DNA of 64,000 nucleotides, from positions 186,001-250,000 of the forward strand of contig NZ_FOWC01000004.1 in assembly GCF_900115345.1 (NCBI RefSeq). The letters run 5' to 3'. The notes beneath the pieces are model-generated. The model had not been told where the DNA came from, did no database searches, and saw nothing but the letters and a program-made list of their open reading frames with translations. The DNA comes from Amycolatopsis rubida (lineage in GTDB: Bacteria > Actinomycetota > Actinomycetes > Mycobacteriales > Pseudonocardiaceae). The translations under genes were made by a program, and so were the position numbers. This document shows, in pieces, positions 49,072 to 57,861 of this stretch (positions within the stretch are counted from its first letter, which is position 1; each line of letters begins with the position of its first letter).

Positions 49072-50699
49072 GCACGCTCGCCGCGAGCGTCGAGGGCAGC
49101 AACCCGACTCTCAACATCCTGATCTTCGCGCTGTTCGTGGTCATCACGCTGGTGATCGTGTTCCGCGCGAGCCGCAACACGAAGACCGCGTCCGATTACT
49201 ACGCGGCCGGCCGCGCGTTCACCGGCCCGCAGAACGGCATCGCGATTTCTGGCGACTACCTGTCGGCGGCGTCGTTCCTCGGCATCGCCGGCGCCATCGC
49301 GGTGTACGGCTACGACGGGTTCCTGTACTCGATCGGCTTCCTGGTGGCGTGGCTGGTCGCGCTGCTGCTCGTGGCGGAACTGCTGCGCAACACCGGCAAG
49401 TTCACCATGGGCGACGTGCTGGCGTTCCGGATGAAACAGCGTCCGGTGCGCGCGGCGGCGGCGATTTCGACGCTCGTGGTGTCGTTCTTCTACCTGCTGG
49501 CGCAGATGGCGGGCGCGGGCGGGCTGGTCGCGCTGCTGCTGGGCATCGACGGCAAGGCCGCGCAGTCGCTGGTGATCGCGGTGGTCGGCGTGATCATGAT
49601 CGCCTACGTCCTGATCGGCGGCATGAAAGGCACCACCTGGGTGCAGATCATCAAGGCTGCGCTGCTGATCATCGGCGCGCTGGCGATGACGCTGTGGGTG
49701 CTCGGCAAGTACGGCTTCAACTTCTCCTCGCTGCTGCAGGGCGCGGTCGACAAGGCGGGCCAAGGGGGCGAAGCGCTGCTCGGGCCGGGCAAGCAGTACG
49801 GCACCAATGGCACGACGAAGCTGGACTTCTTCTCCCTCGGCATCGCGCTGGTGCTGGGCACCGCGGGTCTCCCGCACGTGCTGATGCGCTTCTACACGGT
49901 GCCGACCGCGCGCGAGGCGCGTCGTTCGGTGGTGTGGGCGATCGTGCTGATCGGCGTGTTCTACCTGTTCACCCTGGTGCTCGGCTACGGCGCGGGCGCG
50001 CTGGTCGGACCGGACGCGATCAAGAAGGCGCCCGGCGGCGTGAACTCCGCGGCCCCGTTGCTGGCACTGAACCTCGGCGGCCCGATCCTGCTCGGGCTGA
50101 TCTCGGCGATCGCGTTCGCCACCATCCTCGCCGTGGTCGCGGGATTGACGATCACCGCGTCCGCCTCGTTCGCGCACGACGTTTACGCGAACGTGCTGAA
50201 GAGGGGCAAAGCCAACACCGGTTCGGAGGTGCGCGTCGCGCGGATCACCGCCGTGGTGATCGGCATCGTCGCTATTCTCGGCGGCATTCTGGCGAACGGG
50301 CAGAACGTCGCGTTCCTGGTGGCGCTGGCCTTCGCGGTGGCGGCCTCGGCGAACCTGCCGACGATTCTGTACTCGCTGTTCTGGAAGCGGTTCAACACCC
50401 AGGGCGCGCTGTGGAGCATTTACGGCGGGCTGATCGTGACGATCGTGCTCATCGTGTTCTCGCCCGCTGTTTCCGGGAAGCCGGTCGACCCGAAGACAGG
50501 CAAGAGCGCGTCGATGCTGCAGGGCGTCGACTTCCACTGGTTCCCGCTCGACAACCCGGGTCTGGTGTCGATTCCGATCGCGTTCGTCCTCGGCTGGCTC
50601 GGCACGATCCTGTCGAAGGAACACGACAAGGCGAAGTTCGCCGAAATGGAAGTACGGGCGCTCACCGGCGCTGGCGCGGAAAAGGCCGTGCAGCACTGA
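49068..50699 (+). CDS. actP: Cation/acetate symporter
   Basis: 543 residues, about 13 membrane segments. KTASDYYAAGRAFTGPQNGIAISGDYLSAASFLGIAGAIAVYGYDG is the ActP/SSS signature, and GLPHVLMRFYTVPTAREARRSVVWAI is the second conserved block. GGMKGTTWVQIIKA is typical of the acetate branch. It imports acetate and related carboxylates with sodium or protons. Transcribed with DUF485 and perhaps with the symporter at 46936, under the LytTR system upstream (inferred). A strong terminator follows. Confidence 0.92.
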   Translation: MSTLAASVEGSNPTLNILIFALFVVITLVIVFRASRNTKTASDYYAAGRAFTGPQNGIAISGDYLSAASFLGIAGAIAVYGYDGFLYSIGFLVAWLVALLLVAELLRNTGKFTMGDVLAFRMKQRPVRAAAAISTLVVSFFYLLAQMAGAGGLVALLLGIDGKAAQSLVIAVVGVIMIAYVLIGGMKGTTWVQIIKAALLIIGALAMTLWVLGKYGFNFSSLLQGAVDKAGQGGEALLGPGKQYGTNGTTKLDFFSLGIALVLGTAGLPHVLMRFYTVPTAREARRSVVWAIVLIGVFYLFTLVLGYGAGALVGPDAIKKAPGGVNSAAPLLALNLGGPILLGLISAIAFATILAVVAGLTITASASFAHDVYANVLKRGKANTGSEVRVARITAVVIGIVAILGGILANGQNVAFLVALAFAVAASANLPTILYSLFWKRFNTQGALWSIYGGLIVTIVLIVFSPAVSGKPVDPKTGKSASMLQGVDFHWFPLDNPGLVSIPIAFVLGWLGTILSKEHDKAKFAEMEVRALTGAGAEKAVQH

Positions 50700-50713
50700 G
50701 TTTCGCCCCGCGG

Positions 50714-50754
50714 AAACCGCTGGGTGCCGCTTTCGCCGCGGCACCCAGCGGTTT
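50714..50754. terminator. Strong terminator between actP and convergent gene
   Basis: AAACCGCTGGGTGCCGC (50714-50730) pairs perfectly with GCGGCACCCAGCGGTTT (50738-50754), loop of 7, with T residues next to the right arm and A residues at the left. It works for both strands. Confidence 0.92.
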
Positions 50755-50755
50755 T

Positions 50756-51496
50756 TCAGTACGGCAGCTTCCCCCGCGCGATCCCGTCGAGCGTGTCCTC
50801 CAGCACGCGACGGAGACACCGCCACAATCCGGCCCCCAGCGAAACCCGGGCTACCCCCAGTTCGGCAAGCCCGGCCAGACCCGGACCGCCGGGAAGCGCC
50901 GAAGCATTGACCGGACCGCCCACCTGACGGACGAATTCGGCCAGCACTTCCGGCGAACGCACGAGAATCGGGTACACACAGTCGGCCCCCGCTTCGAGAT
51001 ACGCCCGCCCGCGAGCCACCGCGTCGTCGAGCACCGCCTGCTCGTCCGGTGCGCCGAGGAACGAATCCACGCGCGCGTTGACCACCAGCCCGTCGCCGGC
51101 CGCCCGCCGCAACTCGGCGAGCCGCTCCGCTTGCTCCGCCGCCGGCCGCAGCGCACCCTTGCCGTGGTCGGTGTCCTCGATGTTGCAGCCGATCGCACCG
51201 ATTTCCTTCAGCCGGGCAGCGAGATCCGCCGGAGCCAAGCCGTAACCGGCCTCGGCGTCCACCGTCACCGGCACCGACACCGCGTCCACGATCCGCTTGG
51301 CCGCCGCGAGCATCTCGTCCGCCGGCGCGCCTTCGTGGTCCGCCTGCCCGAGCGCCGCCGCGACCGCCGCGGAACTCGTCGCCACCACCGGGAATCCGGC
51401 GGCTTCCACCGCCTTCGCGGTATCCGCGTCCCAAGCGTTCGGCAGAATCAGCGGCTTCCCGGGCACCTGCAGCGCCCGCAGCGCCCCGGCGCTCAT
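50756..51496 (-). CDS. Isocitrate lyase/PEP-mutase family enzyme
   Basis: 246 residues from ATG 51496 (the start overlaps the previous stop). ICL/PEPM superfamily barrel: LPNAWDADTAKAVEAAGFPVVATSSAAVAAALG, VPVTVDAEAGYGL (metal-binding DAEAGYG) and GCNIEDTDHGKG. The family cleaves or forms C-C or C-P bonds (oxaloacetate hydrolase, methylisocitrate lyase, PEP mutase). The KKCGH loop of isocitrate lyase is not seen, so the reaction is open; a short length of 246 fits the stand-alone subgroup of unknown substrate. Co-transcribed after the AhpD-like gene. Confidence 0.83.
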   Translation of the reverse strand: MSAGALRALQVPGKPLILPNAWDADTAKAVEAAGFPVVATSSAAVAAALGQADHEGAPADEMLAAAKRIVDAVSVPVTVDAEAGYGLAPADLAARLKEIGAIGCNIEDTDHGKGALRPAAEQAERLAELRRAAGDGLVVNARVDSFLGAPDEQAVLDDAVARGRAYLEAGADCVYPILVRSPEVLAEFVRQVGGPVNASALPGGPGLAGLAELGVARVSLGAGLWRCLRRVLEDTLDGIARGKLPY

Positions 51497-51942
51497 TCCG
51501 GCAACTCGGCGTGGCTCGCGACCATGAGCCGGTTCCAGGTGTTGATGGCGACGACGCACCACGCCAGCGCGCGGTACTGGTCCTCGGTGAACACGCGGAC
51601 CGCCTCGGCGTAGACGTCCTCGGGAACGTCCTTGCGGTCCGAGATCAACGTCATCGCCTCGGTGTAGGCGAGCGCGGCGCGTTCCTGCTCGGTGAACAGC
51701 TCGGTCTCACGCCACCCCTCAAGCACATAGAGCCGCCGCGGCGATTCCCCGGCCGCGACGGCCTCCGCCGCGTGCATGTCGAGACAATAAGCGCATCCGT
51801 TGATCTGCGACGCGCGCATCTTGACCAGCTCGATGAGCTTCGCGTCGAGCCCCGCGTTCGCGCTGGCCTTCTTCACCTCGCCTTGCAGGTGGGACATCGC
51901 TTGATACAACCCGCCCGTCGCGAGCGCGATTCGCTTCGTCAT
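51493..51942 (-). CDS. AhpD-like carboxymuconolactone decarboxylase family protein
   Basis: 149 residues. The active-site motif SQINGCAYCLDMHA provides Cys50, Cys53 and His57, the alkylhydroperoxidase AhpD core. The rest is helical (LIELVKMRASQ, VVAINTWNRLMVA). Such proteins reduce peroxides through the CxxC pair. Overlaps the PEP-mutase-like gene (ATGA), so the two are produced together. Confidence 0.9.
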   Translation of the reverse strand: MTKRIALATGGLYQAMSHLQGEVKKASANAGLDAKLIELVKMRASQINGCAYCLDMHAAEAVAAGESPRRLYVLEGWRETELFTEQERAALAYTEAMTLISDRKDVPEDVYAEAVRVFTEDQYRALAWCVVAINTWNRLMVASHAELPE

Positions 51943-52008
51943 GCCGTTTACGCTAATCGGGACTGGCCTAGCCGGGTGGTCCAGTTCGGGCTGGGCACCG
52001 TGGGCCAG

Positions 52009-52491
52009 TCAGTTCCGCGGCCGCGCGTTGCGGAGCCGGATCCCGCTGAACCCCGCCGTGCTGGCGGTCGCCGCGTCCCAGAACGGCCAGGGATTCGCGA
52101 GCACCCGCAGCTGAATCCCCGCCCCCTCGTGCAGGCGCAGGAGATCACCGACCGGTTCGGCAGGACCGAGCGGCTCGACCCTGGGCGTGCGGGACGGGCT
52201 TGCCGAACGGCCGGAAACCGGCAGCGGGGAGCCGGCAGGCGAACAACTTCGCCCCTCCGGAGCGCATCCAGCCAGCGGTACTCGACGGCGTGGACCCGGT
52301 CGGCGGCACCGAGGATCCGGTCCCGGTCGACCACGGGCACTGCCGCGGGAACCAATACTCCGGGCAGCGGGCGGAGCCGGCCGCCCAGACGTAGGGCTGC
52401 GGCTGTCGTGCGGTCGCCGCGGCATGGGGCACGAAACGCGTGATCCCGGGTCCTCGGAAAAGTGCAGTACCTGACCAGGCTCGGGTCGCAT
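52009..52491 (-). pseudogene. DUF6886-type gene with multiple frameshifts
   Basis: Starting at ATG 52491 (MRPEPGQVLHFSEDP), the protein-like text changes frame after about 16 codons to ITRFVPHAAATARQPQPYVWAAGSARCPEYWFPRQCP. It changes again to VPVVDRDRILGAADRVHAVEYRWLDALRRGE, then to LPAAGFRPFGKPVPHAQG, and finally to VEPLGPAEPVGDLLRLHEGAGIQL, ending ...GIRLRNARPRN at the stop at 52009. Joined, it is a normal DUF6886 protein of about 160 residues. Four shifts in 480 bp indicate decay, or errors in the read data. Confidence 0.7.
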
Positions 52492-52511
52492 CCGCCCGTT
52501 CTGTTCCTCGT

Positions 52512-53252
52512 TCAGCGGCCGCAGAACAGGCACAACGGCAGAACCAGCGCCAGATCCGTCTTCCGCACCGGCTTCCCGTCCACCGGAGCCGTCCCCGGCG
52601 GGGTGTCCGCCGACGGCTGGATGCCGCCCGCCGCGACGCGGTCCAGGGTGCGCAAACCGGCCGAGCCGACCGTGCCGAAGACCGTGTAGTCCGGCAGCAG
52701 GCTGGAATCCCCGTACACCACGAAGAACTGCGACCCGTTCGTGTCCGGGCCGGCGTTCGCCATGGCCAGCAGGCCGCGCGCGTACGTGCGGCGCTTGCCG
52801 GTCGGGTCGGACGGGGCGGGCGGGAGCGTCGTCGGGAGTTCGTCGCGGAACTTGTAGCCCGGACCGCCCTCGCCGGTGCCGGACGGGTCGCCGCACTGCA
52901 GGACCTTCAGCGTCGGGTATGCGGTGAGCCGGTGGCAGGTCGTCTGGTTGTAGAAGCCGCGGGCGGCCAGGTGCAGGAAGCTCTGCACGGTGCACGGCGC
53001 CTGCGCGCGGTCGAGCCGCAGCGGGAGCAGACCCTGGTTGGAGAACACGGCGACGTCGACGCTGCCGTGGTCCGGCGTGTGCTTCGGGTCGCGCGGCAGG
53101 GAAACCGGGCGCACGGCGGGATCGTCCGGAGTCGAGGTGTACTGGCACGGCCCTGAGGTGACCTTCGGCGGCGCCGCTTCCGCCGCCGAAGCCGGTGCGG
53201 CTACCGCGACCAGCGACAACGCGGTCAGCACGGACACGAGCAGTCTTTTCAT
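52512..53252 (-). CDS. Secreted cyclophilin-type peptidyl-prolyl isomerase
   Basis: 246 residues from ATG 53252 with GGAGGGA upstream. Signal peptide MKRLLVSVLTALSLVAVAAP, cleaved near residue 24. Cyclophilin motifs: APCTVQSFLHLAARGFYNQTTCHRLT, LQCGDPSGTGEGGPGYKF, ANAGPDTNGSQFFVVY and VFGTVGSAGLRTLDRVA. CHRL replaces the usual FHRV, and extra cysteines suggest disulfides, as in extracellular actinomycete cyclophilins. It should speed proline isomerisation in exported proteins. Confidence 0.9.
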   Translation of the reverse strand: MKRLLVSVLTALSLVAVAAPASAAEAAPPKVTSGPCQYTSTPDDPAVRPVSLPRDPKHTPDHGSVDVAVFSNQGLLPLRLDRAQAPCTVQSFLHLAARGFYNQTTCHRLTAYPTLKVLQCGDPSGTGEGGPGYKFRDELPTTLPPAPSDPTGKRRTYARGLLAMANAGPDTNGSQFFVVYGDSSLLPDYTVFGTVGSAGLRTLDRVAAGGIQPSADTPPGTAPVDGKPVRKTDLALVLPLCLFCGR

Positions 53253-53369
53253 TCCGGTTCCCTCCCAGTGCACGGAGGACCGCAGTATAGGGACGGGAAA
53301 CCGCCCGCGCTTCCGGCGAAAGTCGCATCCTGACCGGTTCCTGACACCCACGTCCTACCGTGCGGTTTC

Positions 53370-54338
53370 ATGATCACTCCCCTTCTCTCCGGGCTGGTCG
53401 CCGGGCTGCTGGCCGTCCCCGCCGGTCCGGTGCAGCAGCCGCTGGCCTCCTCCGCCGCCGAACAGCAGGCGGTGCTCGCCTACTGGACCCCGCAGCGCCT
53501 GGCCGCGCTGACCCAGCCGTCGTCAGAGAATCCGCCGAAGAGCGGACCCGACGGAGCCCCCTGGCCGGACCCGCTTCCGAAGACGGTCGGCCGGCTCTTC
53601 TACACCGACCACGGCGAGGACGCGAGCTGCACCGCGACCGTCGTCCGCAGCGAGAACCGCGGCACGATCGTCACGGCCGGGCACTGCGTCAACGACACCG
53701 ACCTCATCGGCGAGCACAACGCCTGGAACGCACACGTCATGTTCGTCCCCGGCTACCACGACGGCCAGGCGCCGTACGGGAAGTTCGCCGCCCGGCTCGG
53801 CGTCGCCGACCGCACTTGGCTCGCCAACGATCAGCAGAACGCACGGGAATTCGACACCTACGACCAAGCGTTCGCGGTCCTCGGGCCGAACGAATCCGGA
53901 CAGCTGGCGCAGGACGCGGTCGGCGCGCAAGAGATCGGTTTCGACCGGGCGGGCGCGGCGAAGGTGACGCAGTTCGGCTACCCGAGGGCGGCATCCGACC
54001 CGGCCCGTGAGGGGCTGCCGGAGTACACCGGGGCGAGGCTGGCGTATTGCACCGGCACCGCACGGCATTGGACCGGCACGCCGACTGATCCGGACTCCCC
54101 CGACCAGTGGGGCACGGCGTGCGTCATGGGCGGCGGTTCCAGCGGCGGTCCCCGGTTGCGCGACTTCAACCCGGAAACGGGACGGGGAACGGTCGTCGGC
54201 GACAATACGCACGCGGGATTCTTCGCCGCGGACGGGAAACCGTGCGCGCGTGATGCCGGCTGCACGCGGTATCTGGTGGGGCCGCAGTTCAGCAGCAAGG
54301 TGACGAAGCCGCTCTACGAGGCTGCGCAAGGCTCGTAG
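53370..54338 (+). CDS. Secreted trypsin-fold serine protease
   Basis: 322 residues with a short signal peptide (residues 1-20). The catalytic triad can be read: His105 in IVTAGHC, Asp165 in TYDQAFAVL and Ser258 in MGGGSSGGPRL. LFYTDHGEDASCTATVVRSENRGTIVTAGHCV is the S1 V8/glutamyl-endopeptidase-like pattern. Two Cys pairs are probably disulfides. It faces MeaB with a hairpin between. Target proteins are unknown. Confidence 0.88.
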   Translation: MITPLLSGLVAGLLAVPAGPVQQPLASSAAEQQAVLAYWTPQRLAALTQPSSENPPKSGPDGAPWPDPLPKTVGRLFYTDHGEDASCTATVVRSENRGTIVTAGHCVNDTDLIGEHNAWNAHVMFVPGYHDGQAPYGKFAARLGVADRTWLANDQQNAREFDTYDQAFAVLGPNESGQLAQDAVGAQEIGFDRAGAAKVTQFGYPRAASDPAREGLPEYTGARLAYCTGTARHWTGTPTDPDSPDQWGTACVMGGGSSGGPRLRDFNPETGRGTVVGDNTHAGFFAADGKPCARDAGCTRYLVGPQFSSKVTKPLYEAAQGS

Positions 54339-54343
54339 AGCGC

Positions 54344-54366
54344 CGATGCCGGTCTAACCGGCATCG
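54344..54366. terminator. Hairpin between protease and meaB genes
   Basis: CGATGCCGGT (54344-54353) pairs with ACCGGCATCG (54357-54366), loop CTA; it lies between convergent stops. Confidence 0.8.
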
Positions 54367-54370
54367 CCGC

Positions 54371-55336
54371 TCACGAGCCCTTCAGCTCCGCGATCAACCG
54401 GTCCGCCGCCGTGAACGGGTCCAGCTCCCGGGCCGCCACTCGCGCCGCCAAGTCGCCCAGCCGATCGCCGTCCCGGAGATCCGCCAGCTCCGCGTGCAGC
54501 CTCCGCAACGCGATCGCGGCGACCTCCTCCCGGGCGCGAGCGGCGCGGCGGCGGTCCAGTTCCCCGTGCGCCACAAGCCATTCATAGTGCGTCCGCAATG
54601 CCGACACCACCTCGTCGACACCCTCGCCCTTAGCCGCCACCGTGCGCACGATCGGCTGCCGCCAGCTCGGTCCGCGCAATTCGCGGCGGGCCAGGGTGAT
54701 CATCTGCTTGAGGTCGTGCACCGTCGCGTCGGCGCCGTCGCGGTCGGCTTTGTTGACCACGAACACGTCCGCGATCTCCAGCACCCCGGCTTTCGCCGCC
54801 TGGATGCCGTCGCCCATTCCCGGAGCCAGCAGCACCACGGTGGTGTCGGCCAGCTTCACCACGTCCACTTCGGACTGTCCAACTCCGACCGTCTCGATCA
54901 GCACCACGTCGAACCCCGCGGCGTCCAGCACTCGCACTGCCTGCGGGGTCGCCCACGAAAGGCCGCCGAGGTGGCCTCGGGTCGCCATCGAGCGGATGAA
55001 CACACCGGGATCCGTGGCGTGCTCGGTCATCCGGATCCGGTCGCCGAGCAACGCGCCGCCGGAGAACGGCGACGACGGGTCGATCGCCAGCACCCCGACG
55101 CGCAAACCCTCGCCGCGCAAGGCGGTGAGCAGCGCGGACGTCGAGGTCGACTTGCCGACTCCGGGCGGGCCGGTGAGCCCGGCGACCCGGGCGCGCCCGG
55201 TGTAGGGCGTCAAAGCGCGGGCGATGTCCGCCACTCGCGGCGAAGAATCCTCCACCAGCGAAATGAGCCGGGCGACCGCGCGCGGTTGTCCTTCCCGCGC
55301 GCGGGCGACCAGCTCATCGAGGTCCGGGCCGGCCAA
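54371..55336 (-). CDS. meaB: Methylmalonyl-CoA mutase-associated GTPase MeaB
   Basis: About 321 residues from TTG 55336, one base after the thiolase stop. G1 GPPGVGKST (residues 56-64), switch region DPSSPFSGGALLGDRIRM, MATRGHLGGLS, ETVGVGQSEVDVVKLAD and NKAD (G4) match the ArgK/MeaB family. MeaB loads and protects the adenosylcobalamin of methylmalonyl-CoA mutase. The mutase genes are not in the window. Its placement after a thiolase and near methylmalonyl-CoA epimerase and Ccr supports a role in propionyl/ethylmalonyl-CoA flow. The start is inferred; no other in-frame ATG is near. Confidence 0.9.
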   Translation of the reverse strand: MAGPDLDELVARAREGQPRAVARLISLVEDSSPRVADIARALTPYTGRARVAGLTGPPGVGKSTSTSALLTALRGEGLRVGVLAIDPSSPFSGGALLGDRIRMTEHATDPGVFIRSMATRGHLGGLSWATPQAVRVLDAAGFDVVLIETVGVGQSEVDVVKLADTTVVLLAPGMGDGIQAAKAGVLEIADVFVVNKADRDGADATVHDLKQMITLARRELRGPSWRQPIVRTVAAKGEGVDEVVSALRTHYEWLVAHGELDRRRAARAREEVAAIALRRLHAELADLRDGDRLGDLAARVAARELDPFTAADRLIAELKGS

Positions 55337-55337
55337 C

Positions 55338-56525
55338 TTACGCCGACGGGACGCGGATCAGCAGCGCGTCGCCCTGTCCGCCGCCGCCGCACAGCGCGGC
55401 CGCGCCGAGACCGCCGCCGCGCCGGCGCAGCTCGTGCACCAGGTGCACGGCCAGCCGCGCGCCGGAAGCGCCGATCGGGTGGCCGAGCGCGATCGCGCCG
55501 CCGTTGACGTTCACCTTCGACTCGTCCAGCCCGAGCTTCTCGCTCGACACCAGGCCGACCGCGGCGAACGCCTCGTTGATCTCCACCAGGTCCAGATCGC
55601 CCACGTCCAGCTTCGCCTTCTTCAGCGCGGCGCGGATCGCGTTCGACGGCTGCTCGTGCAGGCTCGCGTCCGGACCGGCGACGACGCCGTGCGCGCCGAT
55701 CTCGGCCAGCGGCGTGATGCCCAGCTCGGCCGCCTTCTCCGGGCTGGCCACGATCACCGCGGCCGCGCCGTCGGAAATCTGCGACGCCGAACCGGCGGTG
55801 ATGGTGCCGTCCGAGGCGAACGCCGGACGCAGCTTCGCGAGGCTCTCGTCAGTGGTGTCGGCCCGCACGCCCTCGTCGGTGGAGAACACGACCGGGTCGC
55901 CCTTGCGCTGCGGGATCGGCACCGGCACGATCTCCTCGCGGAAGAACCCGGCCTCGATCGCCGCCGCGGCCCGCTGGTGCGAGCGTGCCGAGAACGCGTC
56001 CTGCCGCTCGCGGGTCACGCTGTAGCGGCCGTTGTGCTTCTCCGTCGAAACACCCATCGCGACCTGGTCGAACGCGCAGAACAGGCCGTCGTAGGCCATG
56101 TGGTCGACCAGCGTCGTGTCGCCGTACTTGAACCCGGAACGCGACTTCGGCAGCAGATGCGGCGCCTGCGTCATCGACTCCTGGCCGCCCGCGACGACGA
56201 GGTCGAACTCGCCCGCGCGGATCAGCTGGTCGGCGAGCGCGATCGCGTCGAGGCCGGACAGGCAGACCTTGTTGACGGTCAGCGCCGGGACGTCCATCGG
56301 GATGCCCGCGGCGACCGCGGCCTGGCGTGCCGGGATCTGGCCCGCGCCCGCGGTAAGCACCTGGCCCATGATCGTGTACTCGACCTGGTCCGGGGAGACG
56401 CCCGCGCGTTCGAGCGCGGCCTTGATCGCGATCCCGCCCAGCTGGGCTCCCGAGAAGTCCTTCAACGAGCCGAGCAGCCGCCCGATCGGGGTACGGGCAG
56501 CGCCCAGGATCACGGAACCGGACAC
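55338..56525 (-). CDS. Acetyl-CoA C-acetyltransferase (thiolase)
   Basis: 395 residues from GTG 56525 with GGAGG upstream. The nucleophile is Cys88 ([11 protein letters not shown]), followed by [31 protein letters not shown] (catalytic His) and [11 protein letters not shown] (second Cys). It condenses two acetyl-CoA to acetoacetyl-CoA or runs in reverse. It heads the operon with MeaB. The extended frame upstream has no ribosome site. Confidence 0.93.
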   Translation of the reverse strand: MSGSVILGAARTPIGRLLGSLKDFSGAQLGGIAIKAALERAGVSPDQVEYTIMGQVLTAGAGQIPARQAAVAAGIPMDVPALTVNKVCLSGLDAIALADQLIRAGEFDLVVAGGQESMTQAPHLLPKSRSGFKYGDTTLVDHMAYDGLFCAFDQVAMGVSTEKHNGRYSVTRERQDAFSARSHQRAAAAIEAGFFREEIVPVPIPQRKGDPVVFSTDEGVRADTTDESLAKLRPAFASDGTITAGSASQISDGAAAVIVASPEKAAELGITPLAEIGAHGVVAGPDASLHEQPSNAIRAALKKAKLDVGDLDLVEINEAFAAVGLVSSEKLGLDESKVNVNGGAIALGHPIGASGARLAVHLVHELRRRGGGLGAAALCGGGGQGDALLIRVPSA

Positions 56526-56665
56526 GACGTCCTCCAAAGCATCGGCGCACTGGCAGTGTTCCCACGATACGGCCTGCGCGGGGTTCCCGGCGCGTCTTGA
56601 TGGAGCCAGTGTGAGGGGGCGCACGCGGGGTTCCGCGAGGCCGGACGGGGCTTATCCTCCCCGGT

Positions 56666-57130
56666 ATGGACACCGAGCCCAGCGCATCCGTGCTCAAGCC
56701 GTTCGTGACCGCGATCGACCACGTCGGCATCGCCGTGCCCGACCTCGACGCGGCCATCGCCTTCCACCGCGACCACTTCGGCCTGGAGGTCGCGCACGAG
56801 GAGGTGAACGACGAGCAGGGCGTGCGCGAGGCGATGCTGCGCGCCCCCGCCGCCGCGGGCACCGAGACGATGATCCAGCTGCTGGCCCCGTCCCGGGACG
56901 ATTCGACGATCGCGAAGTTCATCGGCCGCAACGGCCCCGGCCTGCAACAGCTCGCGCTGCGAGTGTCCGATGTGGACGCCGCGGCGGAGGCGCTTCGCGC
57001 GCAGGGGCTGCGGTTGCTGTACGACGCGGCCAAGCGCGGGACGTCGAACAGCCGCGTGAATTTCGTGCACCCGAAGGACGCGGGCGGGGTTTTGGTCGAG
57101 CTGGTGGAGCCCGCCTCCTCCGCGCACTGA
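56666..57130 (+). CDS. mce: Methylmalonyl-CoA epimerase
   Basis: 154 residues of the vicinal-oxygen-chelate fold. FVTAIDHVGIAVPDLDAAIAFHRDHFGLEVAHEEVNDEQGVREAML, then IQLLAP and GLQQLALRVSDVDAAA match methylmalonyl-CoA epimerases, with metal ligands expected at His19, a central Gln/His and Glu near VLVELVEP. It interconverts (R)- and (S)-methylmalonyl-CoA, linking propionyl-CoA carboxylase to the B12 mutase protected by MeaB. It is divergent from the thiolase-meaB operon. Confidence 0.92.
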   Translation: MDTEPSASVLKPFVTAIDHVGIAVPDLDAAIAFHRDHFGLEVAHEEVNDEQGVREAMLRAPAAAGTETMIQLLAPSRDDSTIAKFIGRNGPGLQQLALRVSDVDAAAEALRAQGLRLLYDAAKRGTSNSRVNFVHPKDAGGVLVELVEPASSAH

Positions 57131-57180
57131 CCGCCGGGCGGAGGCGGGAGCGAGCCAGCGCCGAGCGTCGAGGCCGGAGG

Positions 57181-57230
57181 TGGGCTCGTGAGCGGCAATC
57201 CCGGTTCTCGCCGGCACAAACACTCACGAC
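57181..57230. repeat. Second copy of the CGTGAGTGGCAA palindromic element
   Basis: CGTGAGCGGCAATCCCGGTT followed by CTCGCCGG matches the inner part of the element at 32217-32276 with few changes; arms CGTGAGCG and CACTCACG flank it. The copy is less symmetrical than the first. It lies downstream of the epimerase gene. Confidence 0.7.
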
Positions 57231-57235
57231 CACCC

Positions 57236-57829
57236 TCACACCGCCGAAGCGGGCGGCTTCCCCTTGCCCACCCGGGCCGACAACGCGTTCGCCACGAACG
57301 TCAGCTCGCCGTCGAACTCGGCGGGCCGGTCGTCCCCGGTGTGCCGGGCCGTCGCGTGCCGATGTGTGACAGCACGCGCCAGCAGCCCGGACGCGTTGTC
57401 GATGTCCGCTCCGGCGAGCCGTCCGCCGGTCGCGGCCACGATCACCGACCGCATCAGCCGGACCAGCTGCTGGAATCGTTCGGACAGCGCGTCGCGGACC
57501 ACGTGATGGGTGTCGGCCTCGCGCCAGAGCAGGTGCGACAGGCCCAGAGAACCGGTGAACCGGCGGTCGAGTTCGCCGACCAGCCCGCGCAGGGAACCCG
57601 CCAGGTCGCCGGGAACGACGACCGCGGCGGGTTCGATGCGTTCGTCCGGCAGCCGGTCGACCAAGGCGGCCAGCAGGTCGGACTTGCGGCGGAAGTAGTA
57701 GTGGACCAGGCCCTTCGGGACCCCGGCGCGCTCCGCGATGCGGGACGTCGGGGTCGCCTCGAAGCCGGACTCGGCGAACAGCTCCTCCGCCGCGCACAGG
57801 ATCCGTTCTTTCGCCGAGTCGTCGGTCAT
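57236..57829 (-). CDS. TetR/AcrR family transcriptional regulator
   Basis: 197 residues from ATG 57829 preceded by GGAG. N-terminal helix-turn-helix ERILCAAEELFAESGFEATPTSRIAERAGVPKGLVHYYFRRKSDLL; a tryptophan and histidine-rich C-terminal ligand domain (SHLLWREADTHHVV). It is encoded 32 bp after the SPW-repeat gene on the same strand, so that membrane protein is the first candidate target. Confidence 0.86.
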   Translation of the reverse strand: MTDDSAKERILCAAEELFAESGFEATPTSRIAERAGVPKGLVHYYFRRKSDLLAALVDRLPDERIEPAAVVVPGDLAGSLRGLVGELDRRFTGSLGLSHLLWREADTHHVVRDALSERFQQLVRLMRSVIVAATGGRLAGADIDNASGLLARAVTHRHATARHTGDDRPAEFDGELTFVANALSARVGKGKPPASAV

Positions 57830-57861
57830 CTCCGCCTTCCTCGCGGGGCTCCTTCGCCCCG

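Noticed and set aside
48993-51434. An 813-residue minus-strand open frame
   Set aside because: It runs antisense through the actP gene and changes character in each gene it crosses; only the separate PEP-mutase-like frame on that strand is real.
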